This document shows positions 25,297 through 37,575 of a DNA stretch of 64,000 nt, piece by piece (within the stretch, counting starts at the first letter, position 1; each line of letters begins with the position of its first letter). The notes under the pieces were generated by a model. The model was not told where the DNA came from. It worked only from the letters and a program-made list of their open reading frames with translations, and searched no databases. Source of the DNA: Manduca sexta (Eukaryota; Arthropoda; Insecta; Lepidoptera; Sphingidae); assembly GCF_014839805.1 (NCBI RefSeq), contig NC_051138.1:13824983-13888982 (forward strand), read 5' to 3'. The translations under genes and the position numbers were made by a program.

Positions 25297-26638
25297 TCTA
25301 GTTTGATATAATTATCTATATTCAAGCGTAGATCAGTTTACAGTAAAACACTGGTAGAAACTAGGTTTACGTAGTCTCGTCAACTATAAATTAATGATGG
25401 TTGTCGATTCAAGAGGTAACATTCATAACAGTCTCCAGAAACTTCGAGGAAAATTACTAGGTTTACTAAAGCGCTCTAAACAATTAATAAGCATCCGAGA
25501 AAAACAGGGTTGAATTGCAATACCTTTTTCCAGAAGTACTATGACATCTTACAGTATTAATATTACATATTATTACATATATACTAATATAGAAGGCTGA
25601 AGAGTTTGTTTATCTGAATGCGCTTCTCTTAGGACCAACTATATCGATTTTAACTTTTTTTTACTGATAAGAAGCTACATTACTCATGAGTTTTCTTATC
25701 TATTTTTTATCTCGGAAAAAAATTATGACAGAGAAACTTTTAAGAAAAACCTCCGCCATGTTTGTATTCGATGAAATTTTGTATGAATAGTTTATAGGCA
25801 AATTTGCTTCCCGATAAAACGTATAGCGAGGCCTTTGTCCCAAAAAAGTATAATACAAAATTCATTGCCAATACCGATAACTTATAAGTTGAATCACTTC
25901 CTTAACAACTGTTATAACAAAAATCAAAACAAGTAACACAATATAAAATACAAGATTCGATAACAAAAAAGAATCAAAAGAATGAACATGATTTGAAGAA
26001 ATATGAAATACTTGATACCAAGCCATCCAATCAGCGGTGTCGAGACGATCTTTCATTCCGCACGACAACATTCAACAATAAAGTACATCATAAATCACGG
26101 GGGCTTTATCTCATCAAAACTAGAAGTTTCTCTCGTTTTTCACTAGCATCTGCAGTGACCTACTTTTTCTTACCTCGGCGTCTCATTCAACGTCTGTATT
26201 TTAGTTCTGACATCTTGAGTTTCTATTTTAGACTGTGCCAAAATATTCATTAGACTGTATGAAATAAGGAAATGTAGGTAATTGTGATTAAAGGTCGATT
26301 TATTGAAGGATACAGAATTTGAATTGAGCGGTTTCCTCTAAAACTTTGTGGTTAGAAAAAAAAAATTGTTTTTTACAACTTTATAAATTTTCATTAATGT
26401 CATTCAGTTTTGTCTAATAAAATATAACATAAAATATATATTTAACCTGCATACTATTGGAATTATAGCAAGCGAACTTAACGAGTTGAGTTAATATTAT
26501 TATATAGATTCTAATCTAATGAGAACATTTTAACTGACTGCTAGACAGTGTGGTTGTTCAACAATAATCGCACAAGTACCTGTAAGCCACAGTGGCTGAT
26601 TCCAATAAGTCGCAAACTCTGTAAGCAAAGATGCTTAC

Positions 26639-26809
26639 GATTCGGATTTATAAATTTAGTTCTAACTAAATTTATAAATTTGGATTTATAAATTTAGTCA
26701 GAACTAAATTTATAAATTTAGTCGGAACTAAATTTATAAATTTGGATTTATAAATTCAGTCAGAACTAAATTTATAAATTTAGTCAGAACTAAATTTATA
26801 AATCCGAAT
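26639..26809. repeat. 171-bp palindromic tandem array
   Basis: Eight TTTATAAA palindromes at about 21-bp spacing alternate with TTAGT(C/T)(A/G/T)GAACTAA-type linkers. The outer ends are an exact inverted repeat: ATTCGGATTTATAAATTTAG at the left and its complement at the right. The whole block can fold on itself in several registers. No coding potential. Confidence 0.9.
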
Positions 26810-26962
26810 GCTTTGTTGTAACAGGGAAACGCTGGACCCGCTGAACATAAGTAGACTATATCCTAGATTCAAGGGCACCTTTTCCGGTAAGCTACATTAT
26901 TTAGGAGTCATATACTTGGGCGAAGCCACGGCAGCATTTAGTAACTAATAATTAAGTTTGAT

Positions 26963-27210
26963 GGAGGTAGGATATACTTTATATCCGCTCGGATAGTGAC
27001 CACATTACAATACATTGTACATTTAAACCCGCCATAATGGCCGAGTTAGTGTGTCGCGTTCCGGAATCAGTCTGGATATATCCGGTTCCTACGGCCGGCA
27101 TAATTGTGTTGACTGCCGTGGGGTAATCATCTCTCATCAGTCGACAATCTATTGGACCCCACTCCACTGACCATCAGCAGCGGTGTCACATGGCCGCGTA
27201 CGTATAAAAA
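26963..27210 (+). repeat. repeat family V, full copy
   Basis: GGTAGGATATACTTTATATCC start, then GCTCGGATAGTGACCAC, GTGTCGCGTTCCGGAATCAG, CGGCCGGCATAATTGTG, CCCCACTCCACTGACCATCA and a GTATAAAAAA end. Confidence 0.8.
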
Positions 27211-27600
27211 AGTCAGACGGTCTCTTCCTGCCCCTCGACAAGGGACGTTTTCCAACATTATAAACAGCATTGTAGTTATCGCGATACAAAAAACAAAAGC
27301 ACTCTTAACCCAATTACCAATAGAAAGCAAAGGCTTGCAAACATTCTAGATTCTTCGAAAAGATTATTCCAATACAAACGACTTGTGAATAGATTCAAAC
27401 TTGTTTACTTTTCATTTCCGAGATCTCGATAATATACCGATTTGATTGATAACGTGAAAGTTTCTAAACCATACTTTGTCAATGTAAGCACTAAAATTGC
27501 TATTCGGGGATTTAATATTTTATAGAAGTATTAGATTTAATAGATCTTATACTTTTATATAATAATAGTTTAAAATATATAATTTGATATACCTATAAAC

Positions 27601-27840
27601 TGGTGCTGGTATTAGGATATATTAAAACACTTATGTCCACTCGGATAGCGATCACCGTAAACAAGGTGTTAAAACCCGTCATAGTGGCCCACGTAACTGT
27701 GTCGCGTTCCGGGATCAGCCTGTGTATATCCGGTTCCAACAGGCCGGCATAATTGTGTCAACTTTCGAGGGGTAATCATCTCTCGTCAGACATTCTATTG
27801 GACAATTATTGGTAAAGTGGGGCACTATGCCATGCTCGCA
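27601..27840 (+). repeat. repeat family V, full copy
   Basis: CACTCGGATAGCGATCACCG, GTGTCGCGTTCCGGGATCAG, CAGGCCGGCATAATTGTG and GGGGTAATCATCTCTCGTCA follow the family order. It lies 390 bases after the previous copy, in the same orientation. Confidence 0.8.
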
Positions 27841-27979
27841 TTAAATAATAATAAACTAGCCTTCGCTTGCGGCTCGTGTTGGAACATATCTTGTAACACT
27901 TATAGTTATAAATCTACCGATTAGTAAACAGATATTGAGAATCGAATCAGTATTTCTAGAGATTAAAATATTAATATAA

Positions 27980-28258
27980 AAACTTATGCATTGTATTAGT
28001 TATGAAAGTTTATTGCTAACGGCTGAAGTGTTTATTTGTTTGTTTAAACACGCTTATCTTAAGAACTACTAGTTGGAATTCAAATTGTTTTGGTGTTGTA
28101 TAGCCCATTTATGGAAGAAGGCTATAGACTATATAACATCACGCTATGACCAATAAGAGCGGAGCATCAATGGAAAATATAACAAAAACGGGGAAAATAT
28201 TTAGCGGGACTTTTATCCCGGAAAAACATTACACGCAGGCAGATCCGTAAGCAAATAC
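27980..28258 (+). repeat. LINE-type repeat tail
   Basis: GAAAGTTTATTGCTAACGG, TATAGCCCATTTATGGAAGA, CTATATAACATCACGCTATG, AGCGGGACTTTTATCCCGGA and ACACGCAGGCAGATCCG. No coding capacity remains. Confidence 0.65.
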
Positions 28259-28535
28259 TAGCAATAAATATTATTGATATGTATGCACAAGTGTTTGCAT
28301 TAAACAATAAACTCATTACCAGTTGTCATTACCATACATGTAAAATACCAAGAATGCAAACCGTAGTTGCATAACATAACATAAATAAGTTTATTTATTC
28401 ACTGTGAAGCAGGTGGCGCTGCATCGATGGCAGCGCTCGCAAACAAAAATAAAATAACGTGCGCTGTATTAAGGTATCTTTTTATTTTACTGAATATTTA
28501 TGTTTGGTAAATTAGCCCCATTTCAAAATAACATT

Positions 28536-28883
28536 AATAATAAATAATAATACCAGCCCTGTATTATATACTTGCCCATTGCTGAGCACGGGCCTCCTCT
28601 ACTACTGAGAGGGATAAGGCCTTAGTCCACCACGCTGGCCTAGTGCGGATTGGTAGACTTCACACACCTTCGAAATTCCTGTAGAGAACTTCTCAGATGT
28701 GTAGGTTACCTCACGATGTTTTCCTTCACCGTTAAAGCGAACGATAAATTCACAAAGAATACACACATGATTTTAAAAAAGTCAGAGGTGTGTGCCCTTG
28801 GGATTTGAACCTGCGGACATTGGTCTTGGCAGTCCGTTCCACACCCAACTAGGCTATTGTCGCTTGCTAGGCTATCGTCGCTT
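28536..28883 (-). mobile_element. SINE family 1, full-length with duplicated head
   Basis: Full-length minus-strand copy flanked by AAAATAACATT at 28525-28535 and 28884-28894. The first bases of the head occur twice (AGGCTATTGTCGCTT then AGGCTATCGTCGCTT), so box A is partly duplicated at the 5' end. Confidence 0.9.
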
Positions 28884-29460
28884 AAAATAACATTCCTCAA
28901 GTAATATTCCTATTATTAATATGTAGGTCTCTCGTATCCCAGACTCCAGCTGATTGTGTCATCTATCATAGTATGGGATGGAAATTCGAATACGCATATT
29001 AAAAATGTGCACACTAGTTCGACCTCTACCTACACATTCTATAATTGAAGGCATGAGTTTATGGATCAAGTTGGTTACAACCAAGCGAGCGGATTCCTCG
29101 TCCTCTTATTCAGCTAAATAAAAAAAAGATAAGCGTGCGAAGCAATAGGTTCAACAAAATTAACCCCAACGCTTCGAAATAATGGTTGCCATATAAAATG
29201 AGGCCTTGCGACAAAGAATAACCTTTTACGACAATCGACTCATGCGATACAACGGTAATAAACATCTCGCTCTCTTTGACACGTGACGTTTATGGTAAGG
29301 AAAAATGTTCTTGCGGTTGTATGGAAATTGTGCGTTATTGAATGAAAGCGCGGTTTGTTCTCTTGCAAATATCGTTTCTTTGTCTTGTACTGTAACGCGG
29401 AACCAAAGTAAAACCGGCGGCATTATTGGTTTGAAGATCAATAAAATATTTAGAATGAAA

Positions 29461-29683
29461 GGCGGGATATATTTTATATCTGTTCGGTTAGCATCCACCG
29501 ATGTTAAATCCGCCATAGTGGCTCACGTAAGTGTGTCGCGTTCTGGAATCAGCCTGTATTTATCCGGTTCCAACAGGCATAATTATGTCGAATACCGAGG
29601 AGTAACATCTCCCGTCAGTCGACATTATATTGGACCCTACTCCAATTACCATACACAATGGTGTCATTTGCTGTGAAAAATAT
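29461..29683 (+). repeat. repeat family V, full copy
   Basis: GGGATATATTTTATATC, CCGCCATAGTGGCTCACGTA, GTGTGTCGCGTTCTGGAATC, CGGTTCCAACAGGCATAA and CAGTCGACATTATATTGG. It explains the open frame at 29305-29676. Confidence 0.8.
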
Positions 29684-29689
29684 ACATAA

Positions 29690-32600
29690 ACTGCTAAAGA
29701 TTAGTTATATTAATATTATATTTGTATTTTGAGGAGACACAAACATTATTTTTATATCAGAATGTTGTCAAACTAGTATCTAGGTCACCTAAAAGTAAGA
29801 CATTAGTTACCACCACCATACACATGGAACTAGAGAATTCGTAGGTATACTGAAATTTGAAATGGGACAAGATATTTTTGAACCTACGTTATAAAATAAA
29901 AATGATAAACTTTCTTTTTCCTCATCTGCATGCTGTACAAATTCTGTGTCTGTTGCTAAAATTTTAAGTATATGGCACTATATTGCCCTGTAACCTTAAT
30001 ACAAAAACACGCATCCCGCTTTCATTCCCGAAGAAGTGCAACCCGGATACTTTTATATGTCTTCTGTCTCTCAACCTAATAGGCGACTCGCAAATCTTCG
30101 CCATGCCGAGCACAAATACCAGACTTTGTTAAGACTAAGCAGAAAACTTCAATAAATGTATGGGATTCAATACAATAAATGATACTTATCTTTTTAACCA
30201 ATCAACTACGATTTGATAGTGTACATATCTAATATAAGACATATGTTCTATATTGGAAATTTCTCGAGGCTTACCACTACCAATGAAACGCATGGCATTT
30301 GGCTATGACCAGATTGAGTGGGAGGAACTATCTACCTCTAAGATGATTCCGATATGTCTATTATGAATAGCAACACAGCAAAGTTTATAATAAGTTTTCG
30401 GCAAATACTGTTTTTAAACATTACTTATTAGATTAGAATTGTAATATTGTATTAAAAGCATTCAAGTTGATGGTTTCGTCTAATCTTTGCATTTATTACA
30501 ATTAAATATTAACACATCGTTTGAAACAATCATGATTCGGGCACAAATTTTGGAATGCAATCATCTATTCTGTGTGTCTTATATAAAACAAAAAAAAAAT
30601 TACTATACGTGAAGTAGAAATACCTCCAAGACAACAACATACCATTTCAATTACATTTCACATAAAGTAAAATAAACGTTGCATTTAAAACATTTAAATT
30701 TATTTCTTCTAATTTATGTTTACGTCTTCCCCGGCCATTTTGTACAAACACAGTGCCCTATATTGCAGGGTAATTTTGTTTACTTTTGCCATAAAGAGTT
30801 TTTATCACACGTACATATTTACATTTACTGCCGGACGGACTGCCACCTATGGAAGTACTTTTGTGTACATTTTGGTATTACTAATTACTTTACCCTGTAA
30901 GTCGTTAAAAATATTACGTGTACTGAATTATAATTTTTGTAATTTTATAGTTTTACCGGTGTGTTTTATCTATTATAAATGGCGATGACCGATGGTAATG
31001 AAAAAATACTTTGTCATCCACTCTAACGTTTGTTCGTGTGAGTTAATCTTCTATCTTTCAAATCGATATAATAATGATATTATGAGGAATAGATAATTGA
31101 TATTAAATATAGATAGCAGCTTTATTCCTAATGGTGGATGGTATATTTTTTACTTCAAGGCTGGATATCGACCACCCTGCATATGACGAAAACCCTGTCC
31201 CAGAATAATTTCTTTGTCATAAGTGGTGTTTTTTTTAACGCTACGTCCTTTAAAAAAATTACATTTTAAAATTTTCTCTGTTCATATATACGGCCAAGTA
31301 TTTCAATTATAAGTTTCAGATTATGCGTTAGTTAGAAAACATTCAACCATTTTTAGTAATCCTGCCGTCCATGCCGAACAAATCGATATAGATATTGTTC
31401 ATGCTAAATACGTTATTAGGAAAAAAAAACTAAATCAGTTTAGAGCTACTGCTTTCAATTGGGTCACATAAATCTATGTAGATTTGAGCCACGAAGACCT
31501 AGTTTACTTTCTCTTTCTTAACATTATTTTCCGTCAATTTCGGCTGTAAAATCTCAACAATTTATCCTTGCACCTCGTTCTTGTTATCTTGAATGTGTAA
31601 ATGTATAATTCCTTATGGACTCTAAAACGGCGAAAGGGAACGGGACGGCGATTAATGAAAGTTATAATCTTCAGATTAGCGCAGCAGTGGTCCGGTGAGG
31701 TTTGGTCGGACGGTTCACTAGTAATAAATAACATCCGATGTTTACAACAATAATTAATAATCACGATAGGAGAAATTGCCTGTATCTTTTGTATTTTTTT
31801 AAGTTTAAGATTTTCACGAGTTATTTACCGTACAAAAAGAACTTGAAGCAGATTTAAATAAAACCCCACGTTTCGCCAGAATCTTCCTAATTTGTTCCAA
31901 GTTTAATTAAATTCCAACACTCTCAGCGTCAATGTTTCGATTTATTGTCCAAATACATTATTCATTAGAAAAATTAAAGCATATAATTTACATGAACAAC
32001 GCGACATTTTTTTACAAAAATCTTGTAAAGGAACGCCATTTCCATACATTACGCAGTGCAAAAACAAAGTCGTTTAGTAGATTTTTTTCTGGCTTAAAAG
32101 ATCCGGCAACTCTGTGTGGATTTTGCTACCTTAGTGCCTCCCCAAATAAATTCACATACAAATTGGACTTTACAAATTATTTCAGTATTTCTATTTTAGA
32201 GTGATGTTTGATGCTCTATATTTGGCCTACATTCTTGCCAATGTAATTATCAACTTTATAGGAAGTCATATTTAGCAAAGGAAAATAATATATAAAATAT
32301 TTTTTTAATAAGGCGCTGCAATACTTAAGTGTATTTGGTGTTACTTAAGTAACTAGATTCGTTGTTCCATTCCTAGAAACATGATATCGATCTCATCTTG
32401 CTCTCTGCCATTGCTATTTTAAGTAACAAAGACAGTTTCCAATCCAGGGACACAAAACCAAAACAATGGACGGCTTCATTATATACGTGTGGCGGTACAA
32501 TTAGTATATTTACCGCCACCTCTTCAACATCACCGTAACTGCAAAATGTATGTTGAAAATTAGGAAATAATACTCAATAATCATACTAGATGGCCATAGA

Positions 32601-33300
32601 CGGTTCTGACTTGCGATAGCAGAATTTGTAAATATACCAACTCCGAATAAGAACTGTCGGAAGAGCCACGCCCGGTCAGGCTCAATATGTGACTGGAAAA
32701 GATCTCCAGGGGAAGACCCCTCCAATAGAGGAACATAACCATCTATTCCTCTACAGGGTCGACTACCTATACACGCCACTACATGAGCAATAAAGGAGAC
32801 TGTTCAAATTTTATGAAAGATACATACGATCAAACGCTACGATACGTAACGTGACATACGAAAACTAAAATAACATTTCTGAAAAGGTCCGACCCGACGC
32901 CATTTCTACAGTAAGTAGCCGTCCTGAAACCATTCTAAAAGTTGCATGTCACGACCCCAAATATGGGAATGGTTTTAACGCGTATAAAATATATTTTTAT
33001 ATGAGGACGAGATTCCCAGCTCAGCTAACGGTAAACGCGATAGCACCACCATAACAATCAATAGCACAATTTAACTGTGATGATAAAATATTGCACAATG
33101 TACAACACTGCACTAAGTCTTTGACCAGGAGAAAGTACCTATGTCTCATAATTCCCAGTGAGGTAGGTAAAGAAATGACAAGATATTAAAGTAATCTGGA
33201 ACCGATACCTAAAATTACAACAGTTGTCATTGGTTGGCAATCCTTGCAGGTGACTCTCAGACTGTTAGAGCTTCTTATATGTTAACGGCATAATAATAAA
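29690..33300. other. intergenic DNA, nothing recognised
   Basis: No convincing coding exon, RNA gene or full repeat was found. The 89-codon minus frame at 32510-32779 lies in a slightly GC-richer patch (32460-32790) that may be an old repeat, but no motif supports it. Confidence 0.5.
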
Positions 33301-33304
33301 TATT

Positions 33305-33475
33305 AATTCCCTTTATTTCGAATGTTACTTTTTACATTTATATAAAAAAAAATATGCAAAATTATCATCTTCATTCATCTTAAAAATATCAATGCTAATA
33401 AAAAATTTAAATACCCTCCGATGACAACACTCAAAACCCGAGCGACTACTTAGTGGTTAGGGATTCAATAATAGA
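33305..33475 (-). repeat. LINE 3'-end repeat related to 35370
   Basis: It shares CCCTCCGATG, CCGAGCGACTACTTAGTGG-type sequence and the preceding T-rich run with 35370-35500 in the same order, and is more diverged. Confidence 0.5.
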
Positions 33476-33732
33476 AATTATTATTAATACATAGTACTGT
33501 TTTGTACTATACTGTCATATTAAAAAGAAAAAAAAATATCGTTTAGCAAGTGAAGTTTAATTAACCCAAGACGTCGCACCCTGCAAGTTTAGTGCCTGAA
33601 ATAATATTCAAACCGAAACACAATAATTCTTGCACTGCTAAAATAGACTATTATATACCTAAACCACACACAACCCCTATATCTCGGAAGGCGTAAGTAG
33701 AAGTGCAACCAGAGCATCGAATGTTCGCCTAT

Positions 33733-33866
33733 TTTTTCCGTCCCATGTTAAGGGGACGTGTATCGCCATAGCGGGCACATTTTCTAGATTCCGGGCTCGT
33801 GGAGATGAAAAATCCAATATCACTGCTCGACTACTAAACTACGCCACCGAAGCAGTCTCGTCTATA
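33733..33866 (-). mobile_element. SINE family 2, fragment
   Basis: The reverse complement shows TCGGTGGCGTAGTTTAGTAG, a cloverleaf-like head and the downstream GCCCGCTATGGCGATA block of the 22254 element. It is diverged, box B is damaged and the tail is truncated. Confidence 0.7.
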
Positions 33867-34191
33867 TCTGGACGAGATAACCTATGATTTTTAACTATAA
33901 TACACTTAATATTACATACTATTGCAAAAAGCGATATAAAAAAATCATTGCTGTGGAAACGAAAAAGTTTTATTTTCGTGGAAGCATATTTGGCGGCTTT
34001 ATTTTGGAGGAAAAATTAGTGGAAATAATATTTTCGCCTCTTCGAAGTTAATTAAGACGGTGTTAATTGACATATTAGATAACTTTCTGTCGGTACGAAT
34101 TATAATAATATCAAAGTTAAAAAAAAATATTACACTTCCGAAATATTCTTTGGACTACCCGCAACAATATGTCATCAAAATAAAACTAGTT

Positions 34192-34290
34192 TTAGGATTT
34201 TATCGCGGTTATTCTAGTTTTATTTTAATCCCGATGTTTCAAAGACAGCCTTCACGGTTACACATACGAGGTGGACTGAAAAACTAAAAA
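34192..34290 (+). repeat. TTATCGCG-type repeat fragment (copy 1)
   Basis: TTTTATCGCGGTTATTCTAG, CCCGATGTTTCAAAGACAGC and CTTCACGGTTACA align with 34670-34760 (TTTTATCGCGATTTTAAT, CGGACGTTTCGAAGACT, CTTCGTGGTCACGG). Confidence 0.55.
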
Positions 34291-34669
34291 ACCACCATTA
34301 AATCTGAAAACTAGTTTCATTTTAAACGTTATCGGGTTCAACCAAATTAAATTTGTTCGTCAAACCTATATCCAAGTTTGCTTGCATAATATAGGCAGAA
34401 GGCTGAAACTATCAAACCGTAACGTTACTACGCTTGCACAATATCGGCAGAAATAGACATTGCGGTGATATCTTTCAGATTCTGGAATAAAAAAAACCTA
34501 CCATCAATATAAGAATAAACCAGAGAGCCGGTTTGGTCATTCTTCGCAGTTTCTCTTCCCCGTCGCCCCGCCCAGCACCGACGCAAACTCAAGGTCATTA
34601 ACACTTAGCTGACTAATGATTTCTTACGTTTACGCGAATCTTAGACATTAAAATTAAACTATTTATCGG

Positions 34670-34765
34670 ATTTTATCGCGATTTTAATATTTTAGTTTTC
34701 TCCGGACGTTTCGAAGACTTTGCAGCCTTCGTGGTCACGGGGGGACGAAAATAAATTAATTTTAA
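34670..34765 (+). repeat. TTATCGCG-type repeat fragment (copy 2)
   Basis: Contains GGATTTTATCGCGATTTTAA, CTCCGGACGTTTCGAAGACT and GCAGCCTTCGTGGTCACGG. A near-copy lies 480 bp to the left in the same orientation. GACTTAGCTGACTAAT occurs on both sides (34604 and 34768), suggesting short flanking repeats. Confidence 0.55.
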
Positions 34766-35369
34766 TGACTTAGCTGACTAATTAAGCTAAATAAATACAC
34801 CAGTTTATTTTTCTAAGACTAATATTTTTTTATATTTAGGTAAGACAGTATACACCTTTTCTATCGTTAACGTATAAAGACAAAAAAAAAAAACATGTGG
34901 GAGATGGACAAGTCTGTCGATAGTAAATATCATTCTCATGGTACCCATATGTTTTAGTATGATTTTAAACTTATAATGCTCTGCGAATCCAATAAAATAA
35001 CTCATTCAGATTGTTGTGGGTTTGCCTCGTTTTTGTAGTGCGTCGGGAATGTTCGCCGGTATGCACATAGAAGATTTTAGTGCGATGATGCGAAAGCGAG
35101 CGACTTCATTGATGCGCAGGGTTTGGGGTGCGCCCAAGAGCATTGGAGCCCTTGTAAGCAATGACTGTACGTGCGATTTTTGAGACGCTATTTTGAGTTG
35201 CATAAACCTAACGCTCAGTTGGTAGGTCGGTGAATCGCCCGCTGTAATATTTTGTCTTGTTCTTTGAGTCCTGTTTATTTGTAACTGTATGTATTAACAT
35301 TTAATATAAGTATTGTAGTTTACTAAGACTTTGAGTGTATATTACCCTGAAATAAATGTATTATTATTC

Positions 35370-35640
35370 TCTTTATTTTTTATGTTCTTTTTTACATTTT
35401 TACACATATATTCTTTAAAAAAAACATGCATATAAAAAAATGAATGACCCTCCGATGGCGAAGCTCACAATCCAAGCCACCGGCGGTTAGAGATTCAAAG
35501 TGAGGAATCTCCTCACAATGCGCGCCGTGTCCAGCAATACTGCCTTCTGTATCTGGCCTCCGACCCAACGGCCAATTGAGAGCTTCTGAAGATGTTGGTC
35601 GAGGCTCTTTGGTATCAACCTATGCGCAGAAACTATCATT
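35370..35640 (-). pseudogene. LINE C-terminal tail fragment
   Basis: On the minus strand a clean frame of about 47 codons ends LDTARIVRRFLTLNL-stop, preceded by IGRWVGGQIQKAVL, and is followed by a short GC-rich stretch then A/T-rich sequence. This looks like the end of a retrotransposon ORF with its 3' UTR. The 3' part recurs at 33305-33475. It lies just upstream of the dpr start exon. Family not determined. Confidence 0.5.
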
Positions 35641-35741
35641 ATTAAAACGTTTCACGACAAAAACTTCCAAAAAAATTTATTGCAGTTACCATATTAACAG
35701 TGTAACACGTTTCAGTGACCCAGGCTTGCGCGTCGAAAGTA

Positions 35742-35814
35742 ATGGGGCACGCAGCGGGCGGACCTAAATCCGCTTTATGGATATCTCTTCTACATGGATT
35801 CCTTTTCCTCGTCG
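35742..35814 (+). CDS. dpr: dpr coding exon 1: start codon and signal peptide
   Basis: This exon has 24 codons plus one base from ATG 35742, ending at a strong donor (GTCG|GTAAGT). The residues are basic/polar at first, then a hydrophobic run (ALWISLLHGFLFLV), as in a secretion signal. The split codon is completed by the first two bases of the 40105 exon to give Ala, so the junction FLVA-DSG is a plausible cleavage region. This start was chosen because it is the only upstream short frame that supplies a signal peptide, has the phase the next exon needs and ends at a consensus donor. A possible acceptor (CGTTTCAG) lies 28 bases before the ATG at 35714, so a 5' UTR exon may lie further upstream. 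A different signal exon outside the window cannot be excluded. Confidence 0.82.
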
Positions 35815-36130
35815 GTAAGTACGTGTTATGTTACGTCTAAGAATATTGGTAAGGTTTATAGCTTGATTTTAATATGTGACGTATTAAATTTTAAGTTGTT
35901 TGCGTTTGTTTCTGTTTATGAGTTAAAGTTAATTTTTATCTATTCCCGTAAAAAGAATACATGAAATTCTAGTCGGTAATTGTTGCATAAAATAGGGTAT
36001 TTGACTAAGTTTGATTTTATGCATTTCAATATTGTAACAAGAAAGAAATCCTTCTGTGAAAACAGCATTAAAATTCGATAACTAATAAGGCAGTATTTCA
36101 AATATTGCAACGTGCAGGAGTAGACATAGA

Positions 36131-36330
36131 AAGGCAATATCGCTCCATCTCTTTCTTTCGCACGCAACTTAATGCCCGCTGACGTCACATGCAAGTGTTT
36201 CGTCTCTTTTCTGTTTTTTGACACTCACCCCTACTACCAAATTTTAATGACTTATAACTTGTGGAATTTGCATCAGATTTCAATGATTTCCTCTGTTCTA
36301 GAATTAATACAACGTACATACTTTATAAAA
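36131..36330 (+). repeat. intronic inverted-repeat arm 1
   Basis: GCTCCATCTCTTTCTTTC, CGCTGACGTCACATGCAA, TCTGTTTTTTGACACT and CAGATTTCAATGATTT recur in reverse complement, in the same order, at 38586-38782. Both arms are in dpr intron 1. Confidence 0.75.
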
Positions 36331-36779
36331 GCTAGTGTAGCGGACAGGCTAAATTTCATGCTGGTAACGTACAAAATTCTTTCACATAAGCAAGGCCTAG
36401 ACTAAACCTTAGTTTACAATATAAGCTATAATTTAACTGCATCTTAATCTGATTCCCTAATTTGAAACAGAGCTCTAAGAGTGTTTGCGAGACTAGGCAA
36501 ATGAGACGTGGGCGCTGCCGTCTAGACGAGACGGTGCAACGAACTGCACGTACTTAGATCTGCAAACGAGCTAGTGTGGATAGCATGTGTCCATTGTTCG
36601 GATAAAGATTAAGGCCAAAAATATTGTTGCAACATTCCAAAAACAGATGTTGCTCGTGGAAAGTTATTTGCTGGTGTTCAAATCCTATGAACTTTTCAAA
36701 CACAAATGACTGTACGATATAAATGTGAAAAGCCCTTTCTGCTATAAAAGTCGCTAAAATCTGAACTAAGCAAGCGCCA

Positions 36780-36940
36780 TCTATTAAAAAACAGATTCAT
36801 AAATTCCTATGGAAGCAAATTACCGGGATAAGAAATAGCCTACGTTTTAACCAAAGACTTGGCCTATCTCCATGCCCAGATTTCATGCAAATCGATGCTC
36901 AGTGTTTCTGCGTTTACTTATATCCAACCATCTACACAAA
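36780..36940 (-). repeat. LINE-type repeat tail in dpr intron 1
   Basis: ACCGGGATAAGAAATAGCCT and CCATGCCCAGATTTCATGCA are the same tail blocks as at 2258, here with a degraded end. Confidence 0.45.
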
Positions 36941-37194
36941 GTATGTTACACATGTCGTACCAATATTACATGCATGGATTTTCTTGAATGTTTACATGTT
37001 TCTTAGAAGTTACCGCAAAAACAGTTAACTAATTTGGATGCAATTTGGGCCACGTCTTTACGTGCCAGCTAAAAGGTAAAGCAAAAGCAAGCCTATACGT
37101 TAATCCAAGACATGCTCTATACCATGGGCTATCTTTTATCCCGGTATTATGATCCCGTTTAAAATAATTTTCATATGTTTTAGATAAATGACGT

Positions 37195-37276
37195 TATAGA
37201 TCGCTACAGTGATGTTCAAGGACTTTTGTACCAAGAAAGGCTTCTCACGCGGGCGAAGCCGCGAGCAACATCTATT
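37195..37276 (+). repeat. repeat tail fragment
   Basis: It ends TCTCACGCGGGCGAAGCCGC-GAGCAAC, the same terminal motif as the 52352 copy. Confidence 0.5.
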
Positions 37277-37389
37277 TTATAATATTAATTGGATGGATTT
37301 GAGCTACTAAATATTGCGTGTTCGGTGTTTACAATGTTTAACAGCAGCAAATAATGTTTTTAAAAGTTATTTCTTTACTTACTTGTAAA

Positions 37390-37575
37390 GAAGATTAAAA
37401 TTGCCTTATCTGCAAGAAAAGGATAGAGGTAGAGGCTACCCGTCGTCGACCTGGTGGTCGAATGTAAAAAGAGACCTCAAGAAAGCCCAAAGCCCAAAGT
37501 ACCAGATGATACAACACAGGATAGATGAACCTGGCGCAAACTAGTGAGGAGACCCGAACCCAAATAACGGGAACA
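37390..37575 (+). pseudogene. possible retroelement C-terminal fragment
   Basis: One plus frame reads STWWSNVKRDLKKAQSPKY, QMIQHRIDEPGAN then two stops, then GDPNPNNGNRVEQ. The W-x2-x-V/D-K-x-basic pattern near the end of a frame recalls the C terminus of RTE-type endonuclease/reverse transcriptases, but no catalytic motif is present and identity is uncertain. Confidence 0.3.

Noticed and set aside
26639..26809. CRISPR array
   Set aside because: The units are palindromic and contiguous with no unique spacers, and the context is an insect nuclear genome.
29305..29676. 123-codon plus frame
   Set aside because: The second half is repeat family V and the first half shows no motif.
32510..32779. 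89-codon minus frame as a gene
   Set aside because: No motif, no splice-supported extension, and the patch looks like an old repeat.
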